DNA of 64,000 bases from contig DXVO01000023.1 of the NCBI GenBank assembly GCA_019417325.1, forward strand, positions 124,001 to 188,000, given 5' to 3'. Positions 45,169-52,747 of the stretch are shown here, piece by piece. A program made the translations under genes and the position numbers. The DNA is from Parabacteroides sp. (GTDB taxonomy: Bacteria; Bacteroidota; Bacteroidia; Bacteroidales; Tannerellaceae). The notes below the pieces were generated by a model. The model made no database searches. It saw only the letters and a list, made by a program, of their open reading frames with translations, and was not told the DNA's origin. The first letter of the stretch is position 1. Each line of letters starts with the position of its first letter.

Positions 45169-46550
45169 AGCATCAAACTGGTTTGCGTACCGGGTTGGAT
45201 ATAATCCGTGATACGGGTAAAGGATGAATTGTAGCGGAAACGGGCTATGCCGGTCGCTCCGTTACGGTTTTTCGATATATAAATCCTGCCGACCCCGACC
45301 AGGCTATGGCCCGTCTTCTCGTCGCGGGTGATGCCATACCGTTCGGGGCGGTAGACAAACGCCACGCAATCCGCCACCTGTTCGATGGTTCCAGAGTCGC
45401 GCAGGTCGCTCATCACCGGGAGACAAGCCTTGTCCGGACGCGTTTCGCAGGCACGGTTCATCTGCGAAACAACCAATACCGGGCAATTCGCATCCAATGC
45501 AAGTTGCTTGAGTGCACGGATGTTGCGCCCCACCATTTGCTCCTGCGTCTCTCCCCGCTGGCGGTCGCCGCCCAAAAGGTGCAGGTAGTCCACCACAATC
45601 AGGTCGCATTTGTCCAACCGGCGTTGCAGCATGGCTTTCGCACGGATTTCCTCCACCGTGGAACCGGCCGTATAATCGAGATAGAAAGGCAAATCCTTCA
45701 GTTGCGCCGCAGCCTTTTCCAGCAAGGTCATATCACCGGCGGAAGGTTTGCAGACACGCAAACTATCCGGGTTCACCCCCGTCATCCCCACCAAAATGCG
45801 GTTCAGCATTTGCAGGCTCGACATCTCGAGGCTAAAGAAGCATACCGACTTCCCGGCATGTGCCGCATTCAATGCCATTTGGAGGCTAACAGCCGTTTTC
45901 CCGTCGCTCGGACGTCCGGCAACAACCGTCAGCTCGGCATTGTGAAGACCGCCGGTCACATAATCGAACTCTGCAAGGCCGCTTTGCACCTGTTCCGTCC
46001 CGCGGCTCCCTTTCAGGCGGCAGTTGTGCCATTCAACGGCTTCCACTGCCAGTTCGCCAACCGTGCGTACCGGTAACCCGTCCGCCGTATCCTGCCGGAA
46101 CTGCATCAACAGGCGGTCGGCCTCCTCAGCCAGCTCATCCGGCAGGGAAAAGACTTTCCCGGCCTTGAATGCCAACGTACTGAACAGCATCGCCAGACAG
46201 CGCAACTTATACTGCCGCCGCATCTCTTCCACGTAATACGGCACATTGCCGCCATGCCGCACATTCAGCATGTAAGGCAACAGGAACGACAGTCCGCCCA
46301 ACTTGTTGCAAAGGGCCTCGTCCGCCTGCCGCATCCCGGCTTCCACCGATACCATATCCGGCTGTATGCCTTTCTTGTAAAGCCCCATAATCACCTCATA
46401 AACAAACCCTAACGAGGCATCGGAAAACATCTCCCCTGTCAATCGGCCTTCGGCAAACACCGGAGCTTCCACCGACACCATCATACAGCATACCAATGCC
46501 TTTTCCACATCTTCCACGGATACATCGTGCATCATTTCCCCCGTATTCAT
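45165..46550 (-). CDS. DnaB-like replicative helicase
   Basis: The 461-aa protein has an N-terminal DnaB domain (about 12-110) and a RecA-like helicase core. Walker A is GRPSDGKT (212-219), then FFSLEMSSLQMLNRIL, the Walker B stretch LIVVDYLHLLGG, SQMNRACE and the C-terminal RNGATGIARFRYN, all DnaB family signatures. It unwinds DNA as a hexamer and partners with the primase, whose start overlaps its stop by 4 bp. A chromosomal dnaB must exist elsewhere, so this is an accessory copy of phage or mobile-element style. Confidence 0.92.
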   Translation of the reverse strand: MNTGEMMHDVSVEDVEKALVCCMMVSVEAPVFAEGRLTGEMFSDASLGFVYEVIMGLYKKGIQPDMVSVEAGMRQADEALCNKLGGLSFLLPYMLNVRHGGNVPYYVEEMRRQYKLRCLAMLFSTLAFKAGKVFSLPDELAEEADRLLMQFRQDTADGLPVRTVGELAVEAVEWHNCRLKGSRGTEQVQSGLAEFDYVTGGLHNAELTVVAGRPSDGKTAVSLQMALNAAHAGKSVCFFSLEMSSLQMLNRILVGMTGVNPDSLRVCKPSAGDMTLLEKAAAQLKDLPFYLDYTAGSTVEEIRAKAMLQRRLDKCDLIVVDYLHLLGGDRQRGETQEQMVGRNIRALKQLALDANCPVLVVSQMNRACETRPDKACLPVMSDLRDSGTIEQVADCVAFVYRPERYGITRDEKTGHSLVGVGRIYISKNRNGATGIARFRYNSSFTRITDYIQPGTQTSLML

Positions 46551-47053
46551 GCGTTCCCCCTTTCTGCCTCGAGGGCTACCAAATCACGTTCCATACTGCG
46601 TCCGCCCAGCAGGCGTTCCGCTTCGGCAAAACGGCTGAACGGGGAAGGGCCCGTAGTATCTTTTACTTTTCCGGTTACGCGCGAAACCGTCAACAAATCG
46701 TACTCATTTACACGGATGCGACTGCCATCTTCCAAAGGATACATTTCCACCAAGCCTTCCTTTACCATCCATTTCAACATACGGCAAACAGAAGCCTGAC
46801 TCATACCTGTACACAAGGACAAATGCTTGCAAGTTCCTACATATTCACCACGCCTGCAACTATAAGGATGCTTGTTCAAAACGACATAACCATCAATAAA
46901 ATAAGCCTTTGCCAATAATGACAGATAGACAAATCCTATTTTCTTCTCACGACTATTGCCTTCGAACAGCATTCTCAACACTTTACGGGGAATACAGACA
47001 TACGATTGTCCCATGAAATCCGCCACTCTCTTTTCTTTCGTTGAATTTTTCAT
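46547..47053 (-). CDS. Winged-helix DNA-binding protein, replication-initiator-like
   Basis: The 168-aa protein starts MKNSTKEKRVADFMG (ATG at 47053, favoured over a longer frame with no similarity). A winged-helix segment is visible: CKHLSLCTGMSQASVCRMLKWMVKEGLVEM, resembling the DNA-binding domain of helicase-loader or RepA-like proteins. It is first in the chain winged helix, helicase, primase, DUF4248, each overlapping by 4 bp. It may load the helicase or regulate the operon. No closer family can be named. Confidence 0.6.
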   Translation of the reverse strand: MKNSTKEKRVADFMGQSYVCIPRKVLRMLFEGNSREKKIGFVYLSLLAKAYFIDGYVVLNKHPYSCRRGEYVGTCKHLSLCTGMSQASVCRMLKWMVKEGLVEMYPLEDGSRIRVNEYDLLTVSRVTGKVKDTTGPSPFSRFAEAERLLGGRSMERDLVALEAERGNA

Positions 47054-47368
47054 TTTCAATAGATTAAATTTAATGAAATGGGGTATGAAACGACTTTGAT
47101 TTCTGAAACTTCCTGATAAACATATATTTATCATATAGCGTGAAAGGTAAACGGCATTGCCCGTGAAATTTCTCTTTAATATATAAGTAAGTATTCTTCT
47201 TATAAGTATTTATAATACGTGATTTTCAAGTTTTTTTTCAGAAAACATTTTTTCATCCCATGTCACAAATATCGGGCTTGTTTTCGACTAAAAAAAAACT
47301 GTTTTTTGCGGATTTTTATTTGGATAAAAACAAAAGAAAGAAGCCATATAACACTATTAATAAATTAC
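47054..47368. other. Intergenic region upstream of the export/replication operon
   Basis: This 315-bp AT-rich stretch must hold the operon promoter. A perfect palindrome TGATAAA-CATATA-TTTATCA lies at 47114-47133. No exact TTTG/TAnnTTTG pair was found on the minus strand; GAAAGGTA near 47142 is a near match to a complementary -7 element. No gene is seen. Confidence 0.45.
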
Positions 47369-47903
47369 TTATAATTCCACTTCACGTATTTTGAACTTCT
47401 TTTTTTCCGCATTCATCTGCTCTGCAAGATATTCAAATTCGGGATTTTGTTCTTTCAGCTTATTTAAAACCGTACTTTCGGAACTTCCCATATTAAATAT
47501 CAAATCCAAATAACCGGAAAGCATTGAATACGAACAATCACCCATCATTCCGGAACGTCTCATCGCACCCATATAATGGAGAAACAGGCCGGGAGATGGC
47601 AACTCTATTTTTTGTATTTCCAGACGACCGGTATCATATCCGCAGCAAGCATGTATCTGATCGCTATACGTTTCAAAAAAACGATGCTTCAACGAATGCC
47701 ATGATTTATATTTGCCAACGGATTTGCTGCCGAACAACAAAACGAGTGAAAGGAGCAAATCTTCACTATTCTCCTCACGCTCTATATAGTCTCTTAATTG
47801 TGGGAACGACAAATGCCTTCCCGTTATCGCATTTACTTTTTTTTAAAATCTCAATGAATTGCCCGATATCTCCGGACATATATTTATCGTTGTTTATTTT
47901 CAT
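47369..47903 (-). pseudogene. Uncharacterised gene interrupted by a frameshift at a T8 tract
   Basis: From an ATG at 47903 the frame reads MKINNDKYMSGDIGQFIEIL and then stops after about 42 codons. The downstream 147-residue frame, ending at 47369, has only a TTG start. Removing one base from the eight-T tract at 47837-47844 joins them into a continuous protein of about 177 residues (KKVNAITGRHLSFPQLRDYIE across the joint). The protein is charged, soluble-looking and helical; I recognise no family. It may be a true pseudogene, a phase-variable gene or a sequencing error. It is divergent from the HU-like gene, with array B between. Confidence 0.6.
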
Positions 47904-47959
47904 TACAAATTTGTTTTTTGTTACGATTATATGGCGTTCTTTCTTTTTTTCCTGTTTTC

Positions 47960-48025
47960 AAAACATAGGTGTTTTGATTTTAAAACATATATGTTTTGAA
48001 TGCAAAACACCTATGTTTCGGAATG
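47960..48025. promoter_or_regulatory. Three tandem 22-bp palindromic units (array B)
   Basis: Sites start at 47960, 47982 and 48004, exactly 22 bp apart. The middle site is the perfect palindrome AAAACATATATGTTTT. The first (AAAACATAGGTGTTTT) and third (AAAACACCTATGTTTC) are reverse complements of one another except for one base, so the whole array is mirror-symmetric. The core and spacing are the same as array A at 22128-22193. Confidence 0.72.
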
Positions 48026-48112
48026 GGGTTCAAGTAGTTTATTTTCTTAACTATTAATGGTTCATAATCGACTCTAACAGCCTCTACCGGACTCCGGGAT
48101 TTTAGCCTGCCG

Positions 48113-48120
48113 TATCTTTG
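48113..48120 (+). promoter_or_regulatory. Probable -7 element of the HU-like gene
   Basis: TATCTTTG matches the TAnnTTTG consensus, 85 bp before the HU-like ATG. No TTTG is found at the -33 spacing. Confidence 0.5.
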
Positions 48121-48205
48121 TTGTGTACAAATTAATACACGTGTTTTTAATTCCCGGTTCTTAATTTTCAAACTTTAAATTCTTAACCTTTAAACTCTAA
48201 AAATT

Positions 48206-48664
48206 ATGCCATTAGTTTACACGTTAGTCAAGCGACAAAACATGAGTAAGGATGCTGCCGAAGGCGATACGCTTTACCATGCGCAAACCAGCATCACGAA
48301 AAAGCTGACGATCAACAAAATCTGTACCCGTATCGAGAACTACTGTACCGCCAGCCGTGGTGAAATCCTCCTCGTGCTCGACGGCCTGCTCAAGGTGATG
48401 AACGAAGCGCTTTCCGACGGCGAATCGGTCCATCTGGGCGAGTTCGGCAGTTTCCGCATGGTGGCAGGTAGCAAAGGTGCAAAAACCATCGACGAGTTCA
48501 ACACTTCTCTCTTCAACCGTGCCCATATCGTCTTCTACCCCGGCACGATGCTGATAAACCTGGTAAACAACGCCTCCTTCGAACGCTACGTCCCCAAAAA
48601 AGACGCTGCCACCGACCCCGGCAACTCAGGGGGGAGTGATGGGGACAAACCGGAGGAACTCTGA
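48206..48664 (+). CDS. HU-like histone-type DNA-binding protein
   Basis: The 152-aa protein belongs to the longer Bacteroidales HU-like family: an N-terminal extension (MPLVYTLVKRQNMSKDAAEGDTLYHAQ), then the HU helices (TINKICTRIENYCTASRGEILLVLDGLLKVMNEAL) and the saddle (GESVHLGEFGSFRMV, GAKTIDEFN). An acidic Gly/Ser-rich tail ends it. It binds and bends DNA. In Bacteroidales it often marks capsule loci together with cell-wall hydrolase and primase/helicase genes, as here. The stop is followed at once by the 147-bp element. Confidence 0.9.
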   Translation: MPLVYTLVKRQNMSKDAAEGDTLYHAQTSITKKLTINKICTRIENYCTASRGEILLVLDGLLKVMNEALSDGESVHLGEFGSFRMVAGSKGAKTIDEFNTSLFNRAHIVFYPGTMLINLVNNASFERYVPKKDAATDPGNSGGSDGDKPEEL

Positions 48665-48666
48665 AT

Positions 48667-48813
48667 AGTTGACAATTGACAGGTGACAGTTGACAGTTAA
48701 AGGGAAAAATAGTAACGGGAGAAATAAAAAGGCGCGTCCGGGCAAGAACCTCCTTTCTCATGTAAATACTGACGCGAAGCAACTGTCAACTGTCACTTGT
48801 CAACTGTCAACTG
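48667..48813 (-). mobile_element. 147-bp MITE-like element, copy 2 (intergenic)
   Basis: The reverse complement aligns over its full length with 44772-44918. It lies in the gap between the HU-like and GH73 genes, starting 2 bp after the HU stop; extra 7-bp CAACTGT units continue to 48831. It carries no open reading frame of its own. Confidence 0.85.
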
Positions 48814-48843
48814 AATCGTCAACTGTCAACTAAAAAGAACATT

Positions 48844-49284
48844 ATGCTAAAAAAAGAATTCATTGCTTTATACCTGCCCCTTGCCGTAAAGGCGGGGGCG
48901 GCTTTCCGGATTAATCCGGTGGTGATTGTCGCACAGGCGGCTATCGAAACGGGCTGGGGACAGAGTGTCCTTGCCCTACAGTATCATAACTTTTTCGGCA
49001 TCACGGCATACGGCAAACCGAATGTCTGGTGGCACGGCACCAAAGCCCTGATATCCGAAGGTTCCCTCTCGTTCCGCGCCTACCCTGACCCGGCTTCTTC
49101 CTTCATGGATTATGCCCGCCTGATCCGCCATGCCTATCCACGCGCCGCCGATATGAGTTTCCAACCTGCCGCCTTCGCCAAAGAAATCGCCTACAGCAAA
49201 TACATCAGCGAAGTGAATGGCGACAATAGGGAGGCATACAGGAAAATGTTGATTTCAATCTGTAAACAGGTTGATATCAGTTGA
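48844..49284 (+). CDS. GH73-type glucosaminidase, phage endolysin-like
   Basis: The 146-aa protein is a minimal glucosaminidase/lysozyme-fold domain with AQAAIETGWGQS (likely catalytic Glu36), HNFFGITAYG, FRAYPDPASSFMDYARLI and a C-terminal YSKYISEVNG. It would cut peptidoglycan between GlcNAc and MurNAc. There is no signal peptide, unlike housekeeping autolysins, so export would need a holin or leakage as in phages. It stands between the HU-like gene and a small membrane-segment protein. Confidence 0.85.
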   Translation: MLKKEFIALYLPLAVKAGAAFRINPVVIVAQAAIETGWGQSVLALQYHNFFGITAYGKPNVWWHGTKALISEGSLSFRAYPDPASSFMDYARLIRHAYPRAADMSFQPAAFAKEIAYSKYISEVNGDNREAYRKMLISICKQVDIS

Positions 49285-49341
49285 CAGTTGACAAGTGATA
49301 TATTATTTCCCGAATTTATTTACCTTTATTCATCTTCTAAT

Positions 49342-49659
49342 ATGAAAGTCCTTGAAACTATTCTCGATTTCCTTACTGTCCTTGCGCGGATTATCTTCCC
49401 ACGCAAGAAGAAAACGGCGGATAACTGCCCCTGCCCGTCTCCCTATCCAACCAATCCGCCCTCGAACCCTGAACCTCTGCCTGCTCCTCCTGGCTCTCCT
49501 CTCCCTGCTGATGCGGGAGACAGAAGTAACGGTAAGCTGCATCGGAGCGGTCCTCTCGCTCTCCACAACCGCCCGCAAGCCGACTGGCTCGGAATTTCGG
49601 GATACAGCATGATGCTACTCGGGGGAGCGGGGTGTGTTTATAAGTGGTTTATAGGGTGA
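49342..49659 (+). CDS. Small Pro-rich protein with terminal hydrophobic segments, unknown
   Basis: The 105-aa frame from ATG 49342 begins with a hydrophobic helix (MKVLETILDFLTVLARIIF), then basic residues, a long proline-rich linker (PSPYPTNPPSNPEPLPAPPG) and a C-terminal weak membrane segment (GYSMMLLGGAGCVYKW). An overlapping frame (49352-49612) also encodes a hydrophobic helix (LCLLLLALLSLLM), so a frameshifted holin-like gene is possible. Position after the GH73 hydrolase suggests a lysis accessory role, but this is weak. It ends before a terminator. Confidence 0.4.
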   Translation: MKVLETILDFLTVLARIIFPRKKKTADNCPCPSPYPTNPPSNPEPLPAPPGSPLPADAGDRSNGKLHRSGPLALHNRPQADWLGISGYSMMLLGGAGCVYKWFIG

Positions 49660-49665
49660 TAGATT

Positions 49666-49704
49666 ATAAGCACAGATTCACACATTATACAAATCTGTGC
49701 TTAT
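49666..49704. terminator. Bidirectional terminator
   Basis: ATAAGCACAGATT (49666-49678) pairs perfectly with AATCTGTGCTTAT (49692-49704), followed by TTTTCT. It separates the plus-strand GH73 group from the minus-strand GNAT operon. Confidence 0.9.
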
Positions 49705-49711
49705 TTTTCTA

Positions 49712-50299
49712 TCAACAAATCGTTATTAAGTCAAAATACATAAATCGTGTATGCAAAACTTCCTCTAAAAGCCCTAACGCCATACATTCTTGTTGCTCTG
49801 TTGTAAAAACCAAATCAAAATTGTTTTGTCGATAATAGGATATAGTTTTTTCATTATTATAAGCATCAACAACAATGAACCGACAACCAGTCTTATTCAA
49901 AGGATCAACAAACCATGATTTTATAAAATTCATCAGTTCATGTCCTATATGGTTGGACTGATAATCCATATTTACGCCTAATCGTCCCACTAATACAGCA
50001 GGATAGCTTTTATGCTCTTTTATATGAGGAATATTTTTTATTATTTTCTTTTTTCTGGCATTTGGCAAATGATCCACTCTCATACTTGCATTTGCAACTG
50101 TAAATGCACATACTATTACTTCAAGATGTTTTTCCAACCGAAAACAATAACTTTTTCCTAATAACTGGTGAGAATAAGCAATCGCTTCATTCTGAAAAAA
50201 ATCATCCAAATCGTCGTCTCCACAATGGAATGCGGCAACATTTAACAATACATTTTCATCAAAGACAGAAAAGATACAATTATCTTTTAAAAAGCCCAT
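49712..50299 (-). CDS. GNAT-family acetyltransferase, TacT-like toxin candidate
   Basis: The 195-aa GNAT protein has the acetyl-CoA region VLVGRLGVNMDYQSNHIG followed by helix residues (ELMNFIKSWF) and RFIVVDAYNNEKTISYYRQNNF, a pattern common in GNAT toxins that acetylate aminoacyl-tRNA. The canonical Q/RxxGxG/A loop is degenerate (YQSNHIG), which may affect cofactor binding. The gene for a 51-residue protein ends 25 bp upstream, the usual antitoxin position. Toxicity is inferred from arrangement and family. Confidence 0.78.
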   Translation of the reverse strand: MGFLKDNCIFSVFDENVLLNVAAFHCGDDDLDDFFQNEAIAYSHQLLGKSYCFRLEKHLEVIVCAFTVANASMRVDHLPNARKKKIIKNIPHIKEHKSYPAVLVGRLGVNMDYQSNHIGHELMNFIKSWFVDPLNKTGCRFIVVDAYNNEKTISYYRQNNFDLVFTTEQQECMALGLLEEVLHTRFMYFDLITIC

Positions 50300-50324
50300 T
50301 TTTTCATAGTTTAGAATAAATATA

Positions 50325-50480
50325 TTACATTTTTGCTTTGGCTAAAATAGCCTTTGCTTCTTCCTTTTGTTGGGAGAAATCAATGCTTCCACGTTTTTTC
50401 TCTGCATTCCTGGCTTTTCTTTCAAAATTTTCAGCCGCCTGCCCTGTTAACGTTGGAATTGTTTTAATCGCAATTGCCAT
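50325..50480 (-). CDS. 51-residue antitoxin-like protein
   Basis: The frame runs from ATG 50480 to TAA 50325: MAIAIKTIPTLTGQAAENFE, then a charged helical tail rich in Lys, Glu and Ala. A short beta-strand start followed by an amphipathic helix is typical of small antitoxins paired with GNAT proteins in Bacteroidetes. It lies between the 71-residue gene and the GNAT gene on the same strand with short gaps. Confidence 0.65.
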   Translation of the reverse strand: MAIAIKTIPTLTGQAAENFERKARNAEKKRGSIDFSQQKEEAKAILAKAKM

Positions 50481-50515
50481 AATTTTACTTTTTATAAATA
50501 TTTACTATTTCAAAA

Positions 50516-50731
50516 TTATCTATACAAACAGCCATTCCGATACTTCTTCATAAAATCATCCACCGGAATAGCTAACCCTTTTTTATATTCTTCGCGGCTA
50601 ACTTCTATATCCCACATGATTTGTTCAGGAATCTCCCTCGATACAACATCCTGCCGATAACTCAATGCCGGCTCCTGAAGTAATGAAGAGTCTTCATCCG
50701 GAAGCTTATATTTTACGTTCTTTTTCTTCAT
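50516..50731 (-). CDS. 71-residue hypothetical protein, first gene of the GNAT operon
   Basis: The small acidic/basic soluble protein (MKKKNVKYKLPDEDSSLLQE, then YRQDVVSREIPEQIMWDIEVSREEYKKG) has no family I recognise. The gene is 35 bp upstream of the antitoxin-like gene. A TACATTTG -7 box on the minus strand (complement of 50758-50765) lies about 27 bp before its start, inside the 28-bp direct repeat. Confidence 0.55.
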   Translation of the reverse strand: MKKKNVKYKLPDEDSSLLQEPALSYRQDVVSREIPEQIMWDIEVSREEYKKGLAIPVDDFMKKYRNGCLYR

Positions 50732-50756
50732 AGTCTTTTATTTTTAGTGTGTTTGG

Positions 50757-50784
50757 ACAAATGTATGAACTATTTTCCGAACAG
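50757..50784. repeat. 28-bp direct repeat, left copy (Septu boundary)
   Basis: Exact 28-bp match to 52748-52775; with three mismatches the similarity extends about 10 bp further. It contains CAAATGTA, a minus-strand TACATTTG -7 promoter element for the GNAT operon. The Septu genes lie entirely between the two copies. Confidence 0.9.
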
Positions 50785-50794
50785 CAATATCACT

Positions 50795-51436
50795 TTAGGA
50801 GACAAAACCATCCTGACTGTCGCATACATACTCGATGACACTTGTAAAACCGGATGCTGAAAGAGCGCTTAAAATCTCTTCCTTAGAAAAAATGGGAAGA
50901 TAAGACTCCACCAATTTCATTATAGACAAGCGCTTGCTCCGAAGAAATTCACAATGAAGATTAAACGAATCACGTGTAAATTCTGCTTTAGCCATATCAG
51001 ACTCGCATAATCCATTTTTAGGAACGATATCGCCATTCGAAAGATAGGTAAAATAATCATGCGGATTCTCCTTTACCGGATCAATCAACTTTTCATAATC
51101 TGCGATATCTTTGATACATTTATCCTTATGACATGCACCATACTCCGAATCAAGAGAGTCTACAATAAAATTGTCCCAATTGAATGTCTGATCCGGATTC
51201 CAATTCATCCCCTTTTTCCTAAAATGATCAATATGGATATTTCCTTCCGAATCCAAAGGCATTTCCGTGTATCCGCTTATACAGTCCTGTTCCTCTATTA
51301 GAATATGATCCCGGCACTTACGATAAAGTCCCGGAAACTTCTTACCATCATGTATATCCTCCCAATTGGTATGAGGCCCTTTTCTTACAAAAGCAAGAAA
51401 TTCAGGAATCGGTTCTTTTTTCGAAATCTGTCTCAT
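50795..51436 (-). CDS. ptuB: Septu HNH endonuclease PtuB
   Basis: The 213-aa HNH-type nuclease of the retron/Septu-associated family shows a degenerate first Cys site (QDCISGYTEMPL), the HNH core IHIDHFRKKG, FNWDNFIVD and a following YGACHKDKC. In Septu, PtuB is the DNA-cutting effector held by the PtuA ATPase. Its ATG (51436) overlaps the PtuA stop by 4 bp (ATGA). There is no reverse transcriptase nearby, which separates it from PtuAB-type retrons. It ends 10 bp after the left direct repeat. Confidence 0.85.
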   Translation of the reverse strand: MRQISKKEPIPEFLAFVRKGPHTNWEDIHDGKKFPGLYRKCRDHILIEEQDCISGYTEMPLDSEGNIHIDHFRKKGMNWNPDQTFNWDNFIVDSLDSEYGACHKDKCIKDIADYEKLIDPVKENPHDYFTYLSNGDIVPKNGLCESDMAKAEFTRDSFNLHCEFLRSKRLSIMKLVESYLPIFSKEEILSALSASGFTSVIEYVCDSQDGFVS

Positions 51437-52719
51437 AAAACATTCTTTCTTATTTTTGCCCTTTCCAACGCTATCCGGACAAATTCCGAATCAGAAGGAT
51501 CCAAATGCTGTTTTAACCATTCCAGTCCATTATTAAATTCCCGGGATTGGTCATCTCCCTTTTGGAGCCTGCTCCATAAAAAATCGATATGCTCCTTGGT
51601 TTCCCGGTTTCTCAAACTTTCCATCCGGAAAGAATTCAACAAAATCATATCGACAGGTTGTCCAAAAGGATTTAACCCGGATTCCAGGACTGCACCATTC
51701 GAAATAGGAATGAATTTCTCCTTGTCAAATGTCTTCACATTCGATACCACAAACGGAGAATGTGTCGTTATGAAGAACTGGCAAACAGGGAAAGTATCAC
51801 GTAACCGGCCAATCACTTCCGACTGCCATGTAGGGTGCAAATGCAAATCCACTTCATCAATCAAAATAACACCTTTACCCTCCAACGGATTTTCTGCTTC
51901 AGGATTAGCCATTGCCAACCTGCGGGCTATGTCTGCCACCAAAGTAATATAGCATTTCTCACCATCGGAAAGATGTTCAAAATGGAACATCTGATTTCCT
52001 TTTCTCATAAGAAATGCACGTGGGCTTCGCTGTACGGTCAGTTCTCCGTAATCCGGAAAAATTGCACGAAGGGCCTTACGTACCGCTTTTATTTGAATAT
52101 CTTCCACCAAGCGCCCCGAATGGCGGAATGCCTCATTCTCTATATCTTCACGTTCACGAAACCATTCAAAAAAAGCTCTGAAGTTAACTCCACTGTTCAA
52201 TGCTGTACTATTGTACACTTCCATAGGACCTAACGCATGCCTTTTTCGAAGCCGCATAGGCAACTCGGTAACCACCCGATTCACACCATACCTGGCAAAT
52301 AAAGGCAACCGGCATACATAAGCATTTGTATCGCACATCATGACTATATTATTTGCCAAATCGGTAACCTCCTCCAAGTCTGATTTATCCAATGGTTTTA
52401 CACGGTCTGTCGACCGATGTTTATACAATTTCCACGAAGTGCCATTCGACAACGTTATTTCCAGCAAACAATAATTCTGTCCTACCGTAATATCCTCATC
52501 CAATAAAGTCAGTCCTCTACCCTTTGCATTATTTATACGAGCGATAAACCATGAAAAGAGATATTTCAGAGCATCTAAAACTGTCGATTTTCCTGCACCA
52601 TTAACACCGACAAAAACATTCAGGCGTTCGCTACAATCAATATCCAAGTCTTGTATGATCCTAAAATTCTTTATTTTAATATGAGAAATTTGTATAGACA
52701 AATCATTATTAATTAACAT
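51433..52719 (-). CDS. ptuA: Septu AAA/ABC-type ATPase PtuA
   Basis: The 428-aa SMC/RecF-like ATPase has Walker A GVNGAGKST (38-46), ABC signature LSDGE (250-254), Walker B ILIDEVDLHLHP (from 285) and H-loop TTHSP (318-322). It lacks long coiled coils, as expected for PtuA. It assembles with PtuB to sense phage infection and release nuclease activity. Upstream, the right direct repeat provides a consensus -7 box (minus strand TACATTTG at 52756-52749), so the cassette carries its own promoter. Confidence 0.88.
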   Translation of the reverse strand: MLINNDLSIQISHIKIKNFRIIQDLDIDCSERLNVFVGVNGAGKSTVLDALKYLFSWFIARINNAKGRGLTLLDEDITVGQNYCLLEITLSNGTSWKLYKHRSTDRVKPLDKSDLEEVTDLANNIVMMCDTNAYVCRLPLFARYGVNRVVTELPMRLRKRHALGPMEVYNSTALNSGVNFRAFFEWFREREDIENEAFRHSGRLVEDIQIKAVRKALRAIFPDYGELTVQRSPRAFLMRKGNQMFHFEHLSDGEKCYITLVADIARRLAMANPEAENPLEGKGVILIDEVDLHLHPTWQSEVIGRLRDTFPVCQFFITTHSPFVVSNVKTFDKEKFIPISNGAVLESGLNPFGQPVDMILLNSFRMESLRNRETKEHIDFLWSRLQKGDDQSREFNNGLEWLKQHLDPSDSEFVRIALERAKIRKNVL

Positions 52720-52747
52720 ATTCCGGAAATTTTAATTATGTTGCTTT

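Noticed and set aside
45306..46076. 256-codon plus-strand open frame opposite the helicase gene
   Set aside because: The helicase frame carries all DnaB motifs; the opposite frame is Arg/His-rich noise typical of antisense shadows.
43721..49659. Complete prophage
   Set aside because: There is no integrase, terminase, capsid or tail gene and no attachment-site repeats; only replication-like and lysis-like genes remain.
50795..52719. Retron with PtuAB effectors
   Set aside because: No reverse transcriptase gene or msr/msd-like structure was seen between the flanking repeats.
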